This document shows positions 36,948 to 45,650 of a stretch of DNA of 64,000 nucleotides, one piece after another. Numbering within the stretch: position 1 is the first letter of the stretch; every line of letters begins with the position of its first letter. The stretch lies in contig NZ_LT906450.1 of NCBI RefSeq assembly GCF_900187265.1, forward strand, positions 4,517,444-4,581,443. Direction: 5' to 3'. This DNA is from Rhodococcus rhodochrous. GTDB taxonomy: Bacteria > Actinomycetota > Actinomycetes > Mycobacteriales > Mycobacteriaceae. The position numbers were made by a program, and so were the translations under genes. Below the pieces are notes generated by a model, which worked only from the letters and a program-made list of their open reading frames with translations, was not told the origin of the DNA and made no database searches.

Positions 36948-38699
36948 ATGCCACGCCCGGAGTCGTCCCGCATCTCCACGACGGCGGCTCTCCCGGCGGT
37001 CTGGTCCCTCGTCCTGACGGTCGCGGTGCTCGGCCCGTTCCTCGTCTCCCCCGGCTACCTGCTCTTCCGCGACGCGGTGAGCACTCCCCGATCGTTCCCC
37101 ACCGACTCCGCACTCGGTCTGTCCGACGCCGCCGCCCGCGCGGTTCCGCAGGACGCCCTGCTGGCGTGGGTGAGCACCGTCGTCGACGGTGGTGTCGCGG
37201 TCACGGCGCTGCTCGTCGCGTCGTTGTGGGCGGCGGGGTGGGGTGCGGCGCGGCTGGTCGCGGTGGTGCTGCCGACGAGCGGAACCGGTGCCCGGCTCGT
37301 CGCGGCGACGGTCGCGATCTGGAATCCCTATGTCGCCGAGCGGTTGCTGCAGGGCCACTGGAGTCTGCTCGCCGGGTACGCCGCGCTGCCGTGGACGATC
37401 TGCGCGGCCGTCGCGATCCGGCGGCGGAGACGCGGCGGGTGGGCGTCGTCGGCGGTCTGCCTGGCCGCCGCGGGGCTGACCCCGACCGGGGCCCTGCTGG
37501 CGATCGTCACGGCCTGCGCCGTCCTCGTCGCCCCCGGCGGCCGGACGCGGGTACTGCCGCGCGTGGGCGGCACGCTCGCGCTGGGTGTCGCGGTGTCGTT
37601 GCCGTGGCTGGTCGCGACGGCACTCGCCGGTGGCGGCACCGAAGCCGACCCGGCCGGTGTGCGCGCCTTCGCCGCCCGGGCCGAACCGCTGCTCGGCACG
37701 ATCGGTTCGGTGGCGGGACTCGGCGGGATCTGGAACGCCGAATCCGTCCCCACCTCGCGCACCACCGCATGGGCGCTGATGGGCACCCTGCTGCTGCTCG
37801 CCGTGGTGGCGTGCGGGGTGCCGGCGCTGTGGCGGCGACGCAGGAATCCGGTGATCGTGGCGGTCGTGGTGCCCGCCGTCCTCGCGGTGCTCGTCGTCGC
37901 CCTCGCCGCGACCGGACCGGGACTCGCCGTCGGTGAATGGGCGATGGTGAACGTGCCCGGCGCGGGACTGCTGCGCGACACCCAGAAGTGGGTCGCGTGG
38001 GCGATGCCCGCCTACACGCTCGCCGCGGCGGCCGGCACGACCGTCCTCGCGCGGCGCTTCGCGGCGCCCGAACCGGTGTGGGCGCTGGCCGCGATCGCCG
38101 TCGTGCTGGTCGCGCTGCCCGACCTGGTGTGGGGTGTGGGCGGGCAACTGCAGCCCGTGCGCTATCCGCCGGGCTGGGAACGGGTGTCGCAGATCGTCAC
38201 GGTCGACGACGGCGACGTGGCGGTGCTGCCCGCCGGCATGTTCCGGGTCTTCGACTTCTCCGGGCCCGTGCCGGTGCTCGATCCGTCCCCGCGCATGCTG
38301 CGCGCCGACGTCCTGCAGACCGGAACCCTGATCGTCGCCGAGGGCAGTGTCGCCGGGGAGGGTCGCCGCGCGGAGGACGTCGAAGCCTTGCTGCTGTCCG
38401 GCGCGGACCCGAGTGCGCTCGCCGCGCGCGGGGTGGGCTGGGTGCTCGTCGAGCACGGCACGCCGGGCGAACTCGGCGACTCACAAAGCACACTCGACAC
38501 GCTCGAACCCGCCTACCGCGACGAGGATCTGAGCCTGTACCGGGTGGAGGGCGTCACCTCGACCCCGTCGCCCCACCGCGCCCTGGCGATCGGGGCGCAC
38601 GTGGCGTGGTTACTGGTACTGGCCGGCGGCGCTGGGTGCGCGCTCGGGCAGCGGGTCGGCGAGAGTCGACGGCTCGTCGGCGCGCGGGAACAGCCCTGA
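36948..38699 (+). CDS. Large polytopic membrane protein, GT-C-like (Rv0226c position)
   Basis: A 583-aa protein with about 10-12 TM helices. An early FRDAVSTPRSFPTDSALG extracellular loop has acidic residues placed as in GT-C glycosyltransferases, and WNPYVAERLLQGHWSLLAGYAAL resembles the AftD N-terminal region. A soluble segment before the final TM helix includes VTVDDGDVAVLPAGMFRVFDF. It is probably a lipid-linked sugar glycosyltransferase or partner of the envelope pathway; the exact role is unknown. The last 90 bp overlap the convergent GT4 gene. Confidence 0.8.
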   Translation: MPRPESSRISTTAALPAVWSLVLTVAVLGPFLVSPGYLLFRDAVSTPRSFPTDSALGLSDAAARAVPQDALLAWVSTVVDGGVAVTALLVASLWAAGWGAARLVAVVLPTSGTGARLVAATVAIWNPYVAERLLQGHWSLLAGYAALPWTICAAVAIRRRRRGGWASSAVCLAAAGLTPTGALLAIVTACAVLVAPGGRTRVLPRVGGTLALGVAVSLPWLVATALAGGGTEADPAGVRAFAARAEPLLGTIGSVAGLGGIWNAESVPTSRTTAWALMGTLLLLAVVACGVPALWRRRRNPVIVAVVVPAVLAVLVVALAATGPGLAVGEWAMVNVPGAGLLRDTQKWVAWAMPAYTLAAAAGTTVLARRFAAPEPVWALAAIAVVLVALPDLVWGVGGQLQPVRYPPGWERVSQIVTVDDGDVAVLPAGMFRVFDFSGPVPVLDPSPRMLRADVLQTGTLIVAEGSVAGEGRRAEDVEALLLSGADPSALAARGVGWVLVEHGTPGELGDSQSTLDTLEPAYRDEDLSLYRVEGVTSTPSPHRALAIGAHVAWLLVLAGGAGCALGQRVGESRRLVGAREQP

Positions 38700-39839
38700 G
38701 ACGGTGTGCCCGAAGGTCGTGACGGACAGGACCTCGTGCACGCCCTCCCCCGTGGCCTCCCACGAGAACTCGCCGGCGCGGATGCGGGCCTTGTTGCCGA
38801 GCTGACGACGACGGTCGGCGTCGGCGAGCAGATCGGCGACGGCGGCGGTCAGTTCGGCGGGTGAGTCCACGAGCACTCCGGTCACGCCGTCGATGATCGA
38901 ATCGGTCAGTCCCTTGGAACTGCGGTAACCGATGGTGGGCACACCGTGCTGGGCGGCCTCGACCACCGCGAGACCCCACCCCTCCTTGCGTGAGGGCATC
39001 ACGTGAACCCAGGCGCGGGCGAGCAATTCGTGCTTGCGCTGTTCGTCGACGTGGCCGTGGAAGGTGACGGCGTCGCCGATGCCCAGTTCTGCGGCCGCAT
39101 CGCGGAGGTTCTGCTCCCACCAGCCGCCGCCGATGACGTCGAGATGCAGACCGGGGACGGTGCCGCGCAGCGCCGCGACCGCGGCGAGGGCATCCTCGAT
39201 CTGCTTGTGCGGCACCAGCCGTGAGAGCACGCACACGCTCGGGTGGGCCGTGCGTGTGTCGTCGCCCCCCACTGCGACACCGGTGGGGACGGCGTCGACA
39301 CCATTGCGGACCACGGCGATCCGTTCCCGGTCGACGCCGAGAGCGCGCAGCTCGTCGGCGGACGGAAGGGAGACGGTGAGGTACTGGTTGCGGCGGTGCA
39401 CGCGCGGCGACAGGGACGACTCGATCCACCAGCCGAGCTTGGCCATCAGCCTGCCTGCGACCGGCCACTGCTCGCGATGACAGTGGTGCACGAGCACCGT
39501 GACGGGGGCACCGGCGACGAGCCGGGCGAAGAACGGGATGCCGTTCTGGGTGTCGATGACGGCGTCGGGACGGATACCGGCGAGGGGGCCGACACCGAAT
39601 CTGCCCGCGAGGATCGCGGCGAGCGCGCGCGGATAGACGGTGAGCCGTCCCCCACCGCGACTGACGGTGATGCCGTCGATCCGGTCCCGCTCGGGAGCTC
39701 CGGGATAGGAGGCGGTCCTCAGGACGACGCGGACGCCGCGCGCCGCGAGTTGCGCCCCGACCTGTTCGAGATACCGCTCGCTGCCACCGCCCTGCGGATG
39801 CCCGCTATCGCGCCAGCAGAGCAGCAGAACCTCCCGCAC
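38610..39839 (-). CDS. GT4-family glycosyltransferase
   Basis: A 409-aa cytosolic GT-B enzyme. The N-terminal acceptor domain has WRDSGHPQGGGSERYLEQVG. The donor domain has VLSRLVPHKQIEDAL, HGHVDEQRKHELLARA and the GT4 E-x7-E motif in PSRKEGWGLAVVEAAQHGVPTIGY. It transfers a nucleotide sugar to a lipid or polysaccharide acceptor; it matches the Rv0225 position. GTG 39839 is preceded by a GGGGGG run. It converges with the membrane protein, overlapping by 90 bp, and diverges from the methyltransferase. Confidence 0.9.
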   Translation of the reverse strand: MREVLLLCWRDSGHPQGGGSERYLEQVGAQLAARGVRVVLRTASYPGAPERDRIDGITVSRGGGRLTVYPRALAAILAGRFGVGPLAGIRPDAVIDTQNGIPFFARLVAGAPVTVLVHHCHREQWPVAGRLMAKLGWWIESSLSPRVHRRNQYLTVSLPSADELRALGVDRERIAVVRNGVDAVPTGVAVGGDDTRTAHPSVCVLSRLVPHKQIEDALAAVAALRGTVPGLHLDVIGGGWWEQNLRDAAAELGIGDAVTFHGHVDEQRKHELLARAWVHVMPSRKEGWGLAVVEAAQHGVPTIGYRSSKGLTDSIIDGVTGVLVDSPAELTAAVADLLADADRRRQLGNKARIRAGEFSWEATGEGVHEVLSVTTFGHTVSGLFPRADEPSTLADPLPERAPSAAGQYQ

Positions 39840-39975
39840 GCGGTGACCCCCCTGTATGTCGACTCGACCACCCGGCCGGGCAGATGTGACTCGGACGATG
39901 ACAAGGACACAGTAGCGGGTGCCGGTCGGCGACAGGTGAGGGACGAGCGCGGGGCCCGCACTAAGGTGACTGGAC

Positions 39976-40761
39976 GTGCCATCGACGACCCGACCCCGCA
40001 CCGACGTGACCCGGCTGTTCGCCCGCCGCGCCACACTGCGCCGTTCCGTGGGGTTGCTCGGCAGCTTCCGGTTCGAACAGACGGAACCGGAGAAGTTCTA
40101 CGGTGGTCTCGCGCGCGACACCGTCGACCTCATCGGCGATCTCTACACGGGGCTGACCGGCGCCGATCTGACGGGCACCACGGTCGTCGACGTCGGCGGT
40201 GGACCGGGTTACTTCGCGGATGCGTTCACCGAGGTGGGTTCGCGGTACGTGCCGATCGAGCCCGACCCGTCGGAGATGCACGCCGCCGGTCTGCAGGTGG
40301 GCGGTGCGATCCGCGGCTCGGGCCTGGCACTGCCGCTGCGTACCGGATCGGTGGACGTGTGCTTCTCGTCGAACGTCGCCGAACATGTTCCGACGCCGTG
40401 GGTGATGGCCGACGAGATGCTGCGCGTCACGCGTCCCGGCGGACTGATGGTGCTGTCGTACACCCTGTGGTGGGGGCCGTTCGGCGGGCACGAGACCGGT
40501 CCGTGGCACGCCTTCGGCGGCGAGTACGCGGCCCGGCGCTACGCCCGCAAACACGGCCGGGAACCGAAGAACCGGTACGGGGTGTCGCTGTTCGACGTCG
40601 GCGCGAGCGACGGTCTGCGCTGGGCACGTTCGACACCCGACGGTGAACTGCTCGCGGCGTTCCCCCGCTACCACCCGAACTGGGCGTGGTGGCTCGTGAA
40701 CGTGCCCGGTGTCCGAGAGTTCCTCGTCAGCAACCTGGTCCTGGTCCTGCGGCGACGCTGA
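39976..40761 (+). CDS. Class I SAM-dependent methyltransferase (Rv0224c-like)
   Basis: A 261-aa soluble methyltransferase. Motif I is VVDVGGGPGYFADAF near residues 69-83, followed by the acidic PIEPDPSEM and the SSNVAEHVPTPWVMADEMLRVTRPGG region. The partner is presumably the adjacent envelope glycosyltransferase, but the substrate is unknown. The gene order GT4/methyltransferase matches M. tuberculosis Rv0225-Rv0224c. The ROK gene follows 22 bp downstream and may be read through. Confidence 0.87.
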   Translation: MPSTTRPRTDVTRLFARRATLRRSVGLLGSFRFEQTEPEKFYGGLARDTVDLIGDLYTGLTGADLTGTTVVDVGGGPGYFADAFTEVGSRYVPIEPDPSEMHAAGLQVGGAIRGSGLALPLRTGSVDVCFSSNVAEHVPTPWVMADEMLRVTRPGGLMVLSYTLWWGPFGGHETGPWHAFGGEYAARRYARKHGREPKNRYGVSLFDVGASDGLRWARSTPDGELLAAFPRYHPNWAWWLVNVPGVREFLVSNLVLVLRRR

Positions 40762-40783
40762 CCCGTCGCTTAATGTCGTCGCC

Positions 40784-41686
40784 ATGACCGCACTGGCCCT
40801 GGACGTCGGCGGCACCAAGCTCGCCGCGGCCGTCGCCGCCGACGACGGCACCCCGCTCGAAGCCCGTTCCGTGCCGGTCCCCCGCAAGGACGTGTGGGAC
40901 GCGTGCGCGGGGCTGCTCCGGGAGGTCGCGGAGGTCGGTGAGGAACCGGTGACCGCCGTGGGTATCGCCGCGGCAGGACCGGTCGACACGAACGCCGGGA
41001 CGATCGGCCCGATCAACATCTCCGAGTGGAGTTCCGGCTTCGCACTCGTCGACGCCGTGCGTTCGGTGTTCCCCGAGGCGCGTGTCGATCTGGTGATGGA
41101 CGGTGCGGCCGCGACCCTCGCCGAACAGCGCTTCGGTGCCGGACGTGACGTCGCCGACCTGCTCGGGGTCGTGCTCGGCACCGGCATCGGCGGCGGTCTC
41201 GTGCTCGGCGGCCGGATCGTGCGCGGCCGCACCGGAAACGCCGGCCACATAGGGCACGTCGTCTCGCCCTACGGCACGACGGTGTGCGCGTGCGGAGGCG
41301 TCGGCTGCATCGAGACCGTGGCGAGCGGCCCGTCGGCGGTGCGCTGGGCCCGTGCCCACGGCTGGCAAGGCCCCGACGGTGTCGCACTGGCCGCGGACGC
41401 CGAGTCCGGGGTCGGCGTCGCCGCCGCGGCACTCGAACGGGCCGGGACGGCGCTGGGGCAGGTCATCGCGTCGGCAGCGGCACTGGTGGATGTGGGACGG
41501 GTGGTCGTCGGCGGAGGCTTCGCGCAATCGGGCGGGCACCTGTGGCGGCCGATGCTCGCGTCGGCGGCCCGGCACGCCCGCCTGCGGTTCGTACAGGACC
41601 TGCAGATCGTCCCCGCCGAACTCGGCGCACTGGGCACTCTCACCGGCGCATCGATCGTCGCCGCAGGTCACGACTGGATAACCTGA
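40784..41686 (+). CDS. ROK-family sugar kinase
   Basis: A 300-aa kinase. The phosphate loop is LDVGGTKLAAAV near the N terminus, a second ATP motif is VVLGTGIGGGLVL, and the ROK zinc signature is GHIGHVVSP...CACGGVGCIETVASG, with one His and three Cys. There is no N-terminal helix-turn-helix, so it is an enzyme, not a repressor. Glucose or another hexose/aminohexose is the likely substrate; glucokinase cannot be distinguished from NanK or NagK type by eye. Confidence 0.88.
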   Translation: MTALALDVGGTKLAAAVAADDGTPLEARSVPVPRKDVWDACAGLLREVAEVGEEPVTAVGIAAAGPVDTNAGTIGPINISEWSSGFALVDAVRSVFPEARVDLVMDGAAATLAEQRFGAGRDVADLLGVVLGTGIGGGLVLGGRIVRGRTGNAGHIGHVVSPYGTTVCACGGVGCIETVASGPSAVRWARAHGWQGPDGVALAADAESGVGVAAAALERAGTALGQVIASAAALVDVGRVVVGGGFAQSGGHLWRPMLASAARHARLRFVQDLQIVPAELGALGTLTGASIVAAGHDWIT

Positions 41687-41705
41687 CCCGGCACACCGGG
41701 CTTTC
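41687..41705 (+). terminator. Weak hairpin directly after the ROK gene
   Basis: CCCGG-CACA-CCGGG follows the stop codon at once and is followed by CTTTCC. The short 5-bp stem could be a weak terminator. Confidence 0.35.
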
Positions 41706-41792
41706 CGGCCTACCCTGAGGACCACATCGGAGTCCCGGCGGAAACCGGTAGCGGGCCGCCGGGATGCTCTGCGAGCAGATCGGCGGTACCGG

Positions 41793-42224
41793 ATGCGGAT
41801 TGCTGACATTTTGCGGAACAAGGGTTCGGCGGTGCACACGGTCGGGCCCGACACCACGGTATGCGAGCTCATCGGCGACTTCGCGCGGTTCAACATCGGC
41901 GCGATGGTGGTGTGCGAGGGCAGGAGCGTCGCCGGGATCGTCACCGAACGCGACGTCGTACGCGCCCTCCACGAACGGGGCCCCTCGATCCTCGCCGCGC
42001 CGGCACACGAACTGATGTCCCGGACGGTGACGACCTGCCTGCCCACCGATTCGGTCGACAGTCTCGCCGAGACCATGACCGAACAACGGATCCGGCACCT
42101 GCCGGTCGTGGTGGACTCTCAGCTGGTCGGGATCGTCAGTATCGGCGACGTGGTCAAGAGCCGCATCGACGAACTACAGACCGAACGCGACCAGCTCGCC
42201 TCGTACATCCACGACGGTGGCTGA
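41793..42224 (+). CDS. Tandem CBS-domain protein
   Basis: A 143-aa protein that is essentially two CBS motifs (residues 1-65 and 70-130). It has GAMVVCEGRSVAGIVTERDVVRAL and HLPVVVDSQLVGIVSIGDVVKSRI. Such Bateman modules bind AMP, ATP or S-adenosyl ligands and often sense energy or stress. The last residues, YIHDGG, are encoded by the first copy of a 25-bp repeat that then runs on for six more periods downstream. The gene stands alone; convergent to it is a small acidic protein. Confidence 0.9.
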   Translation: MRIADILRNKGSAVHTVGPDTTVCELIGDFARFNIGAMVVCEGRSVAGIVTERDVVRALHERGPSILAAPAHELMSRTVTTCLPTDSVDSLAETMTEQRIRHLPVVVDSQLVGIVSIGDVVKSRIDELQTERDQLASYIHDGG

Positions 42225-42370
42225 CTTGTCGTTCCACGACGGTGGCTGACTTGTCGTTCCACGACGGTGGCTGACTTGTCGTTCCACGACGGTGGCTGAC
42301 TTGTCGTTCCACGACGGTGGCTGACTTGTCGTTCCACGACGGTGGCCGATCTGTCGTTCCACGACGGTGG
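42211..42370. repeat. 25-bp tandem repeat array growing out of the CBS gene 3' end
   Basis: ACGACGGTGG recurs at 42211, 42236, 42261, 42286, 42311, 42336 and 42361, a period of exactly 25 bp. Five units are identical, the sixth has three changes and the seventh is partial. The first copy encodes the last residues and stop of the CBS protein. Each unit contains the small hairpin GTCGT-TCC-ACGAC. The array fills the gap between two convergent genes. Confidence 0.97.
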
Positions 42371-42381
42371 ATGAAGCCTGA

Positions 42382-42795
42382 TCAGTTCTCGCCGGTCGCA
42401 TCGTCGGGAGCCGTGTCCCCGGTGGCACTGTCCTCCGCGGCACTCTCGTCTGTGGCACTCGGGCGGTCGAGGATGCTCACGCTCATCCCGTAGGGCAGGA
42501 ACCGCACCGAACGTCGCGGGTCGGTGTTGCCCTTGAGCGTGCGCAGCGCGTCGAGTTCGGTGCGATGGACCTGGTCGACGCGGGCCACGCCGTCGTCGTC
42601 GGTGGTGTAGACGACCCAGACGCCGTCGCCCTTCTCACCGGTGGTCTCGGGCCGCGGCTGCGTGCGCGTCGGCGCTACCGGCGGCTCGAGGAACGAGAAG
42701 ATGCGGTCCTTCAGTTCCCGCAGTTCCTCACCGGCTTCCCGCACCACGCGGTCGAGATCGTCGGGGTCGAACCCGAACGGATTGTTCTCCGCCAT
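42382..42795 (-). CDS. Small acidic protein, unknown function
   Basis: A 137-aa cytosolic protein. The N-terminal MAENNPFGFDPDDLDRVVRE leads into a helical region. A middle domain has GVWVVYTTDDDGVARVDQVHRTELDALRTL and RSVRFLPYGMSV. The tail is disordered and acidic (Asp, Glu, Ala, Thr). ATG 42795 follows AGGAGA by about 9 bp. I do not recognise the family. The tandem repeat lies right after its stop on the other side. Confidence 0.7.
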   Translation of the reverse strand: MAENNPFGFDPDDLDRVVREAGEELRELKDRIFSFLEPPVAPTRTQPRPETTGEKGDGVWVVYTTDDDGVARVDQVHRTELDALRTLKGNTDPRRSVRFLPYGMSVSILDRPSATDESAAEDSATGDTAPDDATGEN

Positions 42796-42905
42796 GTCAT
42801 GTCTCCTGACCGTTGGGCACCCTCCAGTGTGGTGACGGTCGCCGATTCGCGCCACCCGGCTCCTCCCCCGCCCCTACTGTGCAGCCGAGGGAGGAAGAGA
42901 CATCG

Positions 42906-43385
42906 ATGGTGAACGACACGGATCTGCAGCATCTGCGGCGGTGCGTCGAACTCGCGGAGGAGGCGGTCGCGGCCGGCGACGAGCCGTTCGGGTCGGTGCT
43001 CGTCGATGCGGACGGCAAGGTCCTGGCCGAGGACCGCAACCGCGTCGCAGGCGGCGACAGCACCCGGCATCCCGAGTTCGAGCTCGCACGATGGGCCGCC
43101 GAACATCTCGAACCCGACCGGCGCGCCACCGCGACCGTCTACACCTCCGGTGAGCACTGCCCGATGTGTGCGGCCGCGCACGGCTGGGTCGGCCTGGGGC
43201 GGATCGTCTACGCGGCGTCCTCCGAGCAACTCGTCCGGTGGCTCGACGAGATGGGCGTGCCACCGGCACCGGTCCGTCCACTGCCGATCCGCGAGGTCGT
43301 GCCGGATGCCGTCGTCGACGGGCCCGTTCCCGAACTCGAACAGGAGATCCGCCTGCTGCACCGGCGCTGCCACCTCGGGGAGTGA
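42906..43385 (+). CDS. Nucleoside/cytidine deaminase-family zinc enzyme
   Basis: A 159-aa CDA-fold deaminase. The zinc ligand and proton shuttle are in STRHPEFELAR (His-x-Glu). The Cys pair is in SGEHCPMCAAAH, with His replacing the usual Pro of PCxxC. The early GDEPFGSVLVDADGKVLAE is typical of guanine deaminase or tRNA-adenosine-deaminase-like proteins. The substrate is probably a purine or pyrimidine base, but is not resolved. ATG 42906 follows GAGGAAGAGA. Confidence 0.85.
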   Translation: MVNDTDLQHLRRCVELAEEAVAAGDEPFGSVLVDADGKVLAEDRNRVAGGDSTRHPEFELARWAAEHLEPDRRATATVYTSGEHCPMCAAAHGWVGLGRIVYAASSEQLVRWLDEMGVPPAPVRPLPIREVVPDAVVDGPVPELEQEIRLLHRRCHLGE

Positions 43386-43429
43386 GGCCGTCCGGTCCCA
43401 TTCGATCTGGTGACCCTCTGGCCTCAGGC

Positions 43430-43443
43430 TGTAACGTGTTCTA
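43430..43443. promoter_or_regulatory. KstR-type operator upstream of aldehyde dehydrogenase
   Basis: TGTAACGTGTTCTA, read on the minus strand as TAGAACACGTTACA, matches every fixed base of the KstR consensus TNNAACNNGTTNNA. KstR represses cholesterol and steroid catabolism. In M. tuberculosis the orthologous Rv0223c is, as I recall, in the KstR regulon. The site is 81 bp before the ATG. Confidence 0.75.
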
Positions 43444-43524
43444 GTGTTCGGGGTCACAGCACCGCGGCGCGCTCGACGGCCGCGCGATCCGAGACGTGAG
43501 CACACAGCAACGGATGAGGAAGAC

Positions 43525-44973
43525 ATGACCGACTACGACAAGTTGTTCATCGGCGGCGAATGGGTGGCACCGTCGACCGACGAGAGACTCGAGGTGTTCT
43601 CCCCCGCCACCGAGGAGCGCGTCGGCTCCGTGCCGGTCGCGGGACCGAAGGACGTCGACGCCGCGGTCGCCGCCGCCCGGCGTGCCTTCGACGACGGGCC
43701 GTGGCCGCGCACGTCGCCGGCCGAACGCGCCCAGGTACTCGCCAAGGCCATCTCGCTCATCGAGCAGCGCAACGACGAGATCGCCGGCGTCATCGCCTCC
43801 GAACTCGGACAGCCGGGCCCCTCCGTCCAGATGGTGCAGATGACCCCGGCCCTGGGCACGCTGAACTACTATGCCGGACTGGCGGACTCGTTCAACTGGG
43901 TCGAGGAACGGACCGGGTCCTTCGGCCGCACCCGCGTCACCCGCGAACCGGTCGGCGTCGTCGCCGCCGTCATCGCGTGGAACGTGCCGCTGTTCCTGTG
44001 CGCCAACAAGATCGCACCCGCCCTGCTCGCCGGATGCTCGGTGGTGCTCAAGCCCGCACCCGAGGCTCCGCTGGCCGTGAACCTCATCGCCGAGATCTTC
44101 ACCGAGGCAGGTCTTCCCGAAGGCGTGCTGTCGGTGGTTCCGGGCGGCGCCGAGACCGGCGAGAACCTCGTGTCCCATCCCGACATCGACAAGATCACCT
44201 TCACCGGTTCGACCGCGGTGGGCAAGCACATCGGCGAGATCGCAGCACGCAACCTCAAGCGCTGCTCACTCGAACTCGGCGGCAAGTCCGCGGCCATCGT
44301 CCTCGAGGACGCCGACCTCGACTCCACCATCGCCATGCTCGTGATGTCGGGGCTCATCAACACCGGTCAGGCATGTGTCGGCCAGACACGCATCCTGGCT
44401 CCGCGCTCCCGCTACGACGAGGTCGTCGAGAAGGTCGCCGGCGCAACCGCATTCTTCCCCGTCGGCCCTCCCGGCGACGAGGCCGCGCAGATCGGTCCGC
44501 TGATCTCCGCCAAGCAGCGCGACCGCGTCGAGGGCTACATCGCCAAGGGCAAGGAAGAGGGTGCCCGCGTCGTGATCGGCGGCGGCCGTCCGGCGCACCT
44601 CGACAAGGGTTACTTCGTCGAGCCGACGATCTTCGCCGACGTCGACAACTCGATGACGATCGCCCGTGAGGAGATCTTCGGTCCCGTGCTGTGCGTGCTG
44701 CCCTACGACAGCGTCGACGAGGCCGTGAAGATCGCCAACGACTCCGACTACGGCCTCGCCGGTTCGGTGTACACCACCGACATCGAGAAGGGCCTCGAGA
44801 TCGCGTCGCGTGTGCGCACCGGAACGTACGGAATCAACTGGTACGCATTCGATCCCGGTTCGCCGTTCGGCGGCTTCAAGAACTCGGGCATCGGGCGTGA
44901 GAACGGCCCCGAAGGACTCGAGGCGTTCTGCGAACTGAAGTCCGTGCTCTACCCGCCCGGCTACGAGGGCTGA
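43525..44973 (+). CDS. NAD-dependent aldehyde dehydrogenase, Rv0223c-like
   Basis: A 482-aa ALDH-superfamily enzyme. The Rossmann motif is FTGSTAVGKHIGE, the general-base Glu is in SLELGGKSAAIV, and the catalytic Cys is in NTGQACVGQTR. The C-terminal FGGFKNSGIGRENGPEGL is standard. ATG 43525 follows GAGGAAG. The upstream KstR box suggests a role in steroid or cholesterol side-chain metabolism, oxidising an aldehyde intermediate. A long-stem terminator separates it from the convergent cysE. Confidence 0.92.
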   Translation: MTDYDKLFIGGEWVAPSTDERLEVFSPATEERVGSVPVAGPKDVDAAVAAARRAFDDGPWPRTSPAERAQVLAKAISLIEQRNDEIAGVIASELGQPGPSVQMVQMTPALGTLNYYAGLADSFNWVEERTGSFGRTRVTREPVGVVAAVIAWNVPLFLCANKIAPALLAGCSVVLKPAPEAPLAVNLIAEIFTEAGLPEGVLSVVPGGAETGENLVSHPDIDKITFTGSTAVGKHIGEIAARNLKRCSLELGGKSAAIVLEDADLDSTIAMLVMSGLINTGQACVGQTRILAPRSRYDEVVEKVAGATAFFPVGPPGDEAAQIGPLISAKQRDRVEGYIAKGKEEGARVVIGGGRPAHLDKGYFVEPTIFADVDNSMTIAREEIFGPVLCVLPYDSVDEAVKIANDSDYGLAGSVYTTDIEKGLEIASRVRTGTYGINWYAFDPGSPFGGFKNSGIGRENGPEGLEAFCELKSVLYPPGYEG

Positions 44974-44982
44974 TCCCCGACG

Positions 44983-45040
44983 ACGAGGGGGAGGATATGT
45001 GCGTTCTCGACGGAGAACTCGCACATATCCTCCCCCTCGT
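44983..45040. terminator. Long-stem bidirectional terminator between ALDH gene and cysE
   Basis: A perfect 21-bp stem (44983-45003 with 45020-45040) closes a 16-nt loop with an inner TTCTC-GACG-GAGAA. The stem ends in ATGTGCG/CGCACAT and is followed by TCGTGTTTCGGGAGG. It has the same core as the hairpins after fadE5 and the MpaB-like gene. Confidence 0.85.
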
Positions 45041-45063
45041 TCGTGTTTCGGGAGGACGCGACC

Positions 45064-45642
45064 TCAGATGTACATCGCGGGATCGATGTACGTCGTCGGA
45101 TCCACGAGCGGTTCGTGCTTCTTGCGGGACCGGACGGTCGCGGGGATACCAGTGGCGATCGAATCCTCCGGCACGTCGTGGGTGACCACGGCGTTGGCGC
45201 CGATCGCGCTGTCGTCGCCGATCACCACCGGGCCGAGGACCTTCGCCCCCGTCCCGACGGTGACACGGTTGCCCAGCGTCGGATGACGCTTCTCCTTCGC
45301 CAGCGACCGGCCGCCGAGCGTCACGCCGTGGTAGAGCATCACGTCGTCGCCGATCTCGGCCGTCTCACCGATGACCACGCCCATGCCGTGGTCGATGAAG
45401 AACCGCCGGCCGATGGTCGCGCCGGGGTGGATCTCGATGCCGGTGAGGAACCGGGTGAACTGCGCGAGGATCCGCGCAGGTCCCTTCAGGGCGGGCACCT
45501 GCCACATCCGGTGCGCGATGCGGTGCGACCAGATCGCGTGCAGCCCCGAATAGACGATGGCGTTCTCCGCGTCGCTGCGCGCGGCCGGATCGTGGCCGCG
45601 CGCCGACTGCAGATCCTCCCGGAGAGTGTGCAGGATACCCAC
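45064..45642 (-). CDS. cysE: Serine O-acetyltransferase
   Basis: A 192-aa left-handed beta-helix acetyltransferase. The hexapeptide repeat region is [27 protein letters not shown], followed by [11 protein letters not shown] and [18 protein letters not shown]. It makes O-acetylserine from serine and acetyl-CoA for cysteine synthesis. GTG 45642 ([14 protein letters not shown]) lies 8 bp after the cysK stop and gives the normal actinobacterial N terminus; the larger reading frame would run back into cysK. It forms an operon with cysK and is second in it. Confidence 0.92.
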   Translation of the reverse strand: MGILHTLREDLQSARGHDPAARSDAENAIVYSGLHAIWSHRIAHRMWQVPALKGPARILAQFTRFLTGIEIHPGATIGRRFFIDHGMGVVIGETAEIGDDVMLYHGVTLGGRSLAKEKRHPTLGNRVTVGTGAKVLGPVVIGDDSAIGANAVVTHDVPEDSIATGIPATVRSRKKHEPLVDPTTYIDPAMYI

Positions 45643-45650
45643 GACGGCGA

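Noticed and set aside
42211-42370. CRISPR array
   Set aside because: The repeats are directly head-to-tail with no unique spacers, and no cas genes are present.
42119-42458. Small minus-strand ORFs with repeated SQPPSWNDKSATVVE-like units
   Set aside because: They only translate the 25-bp DNA repeat in three phases and have no supported start or conservation signal.
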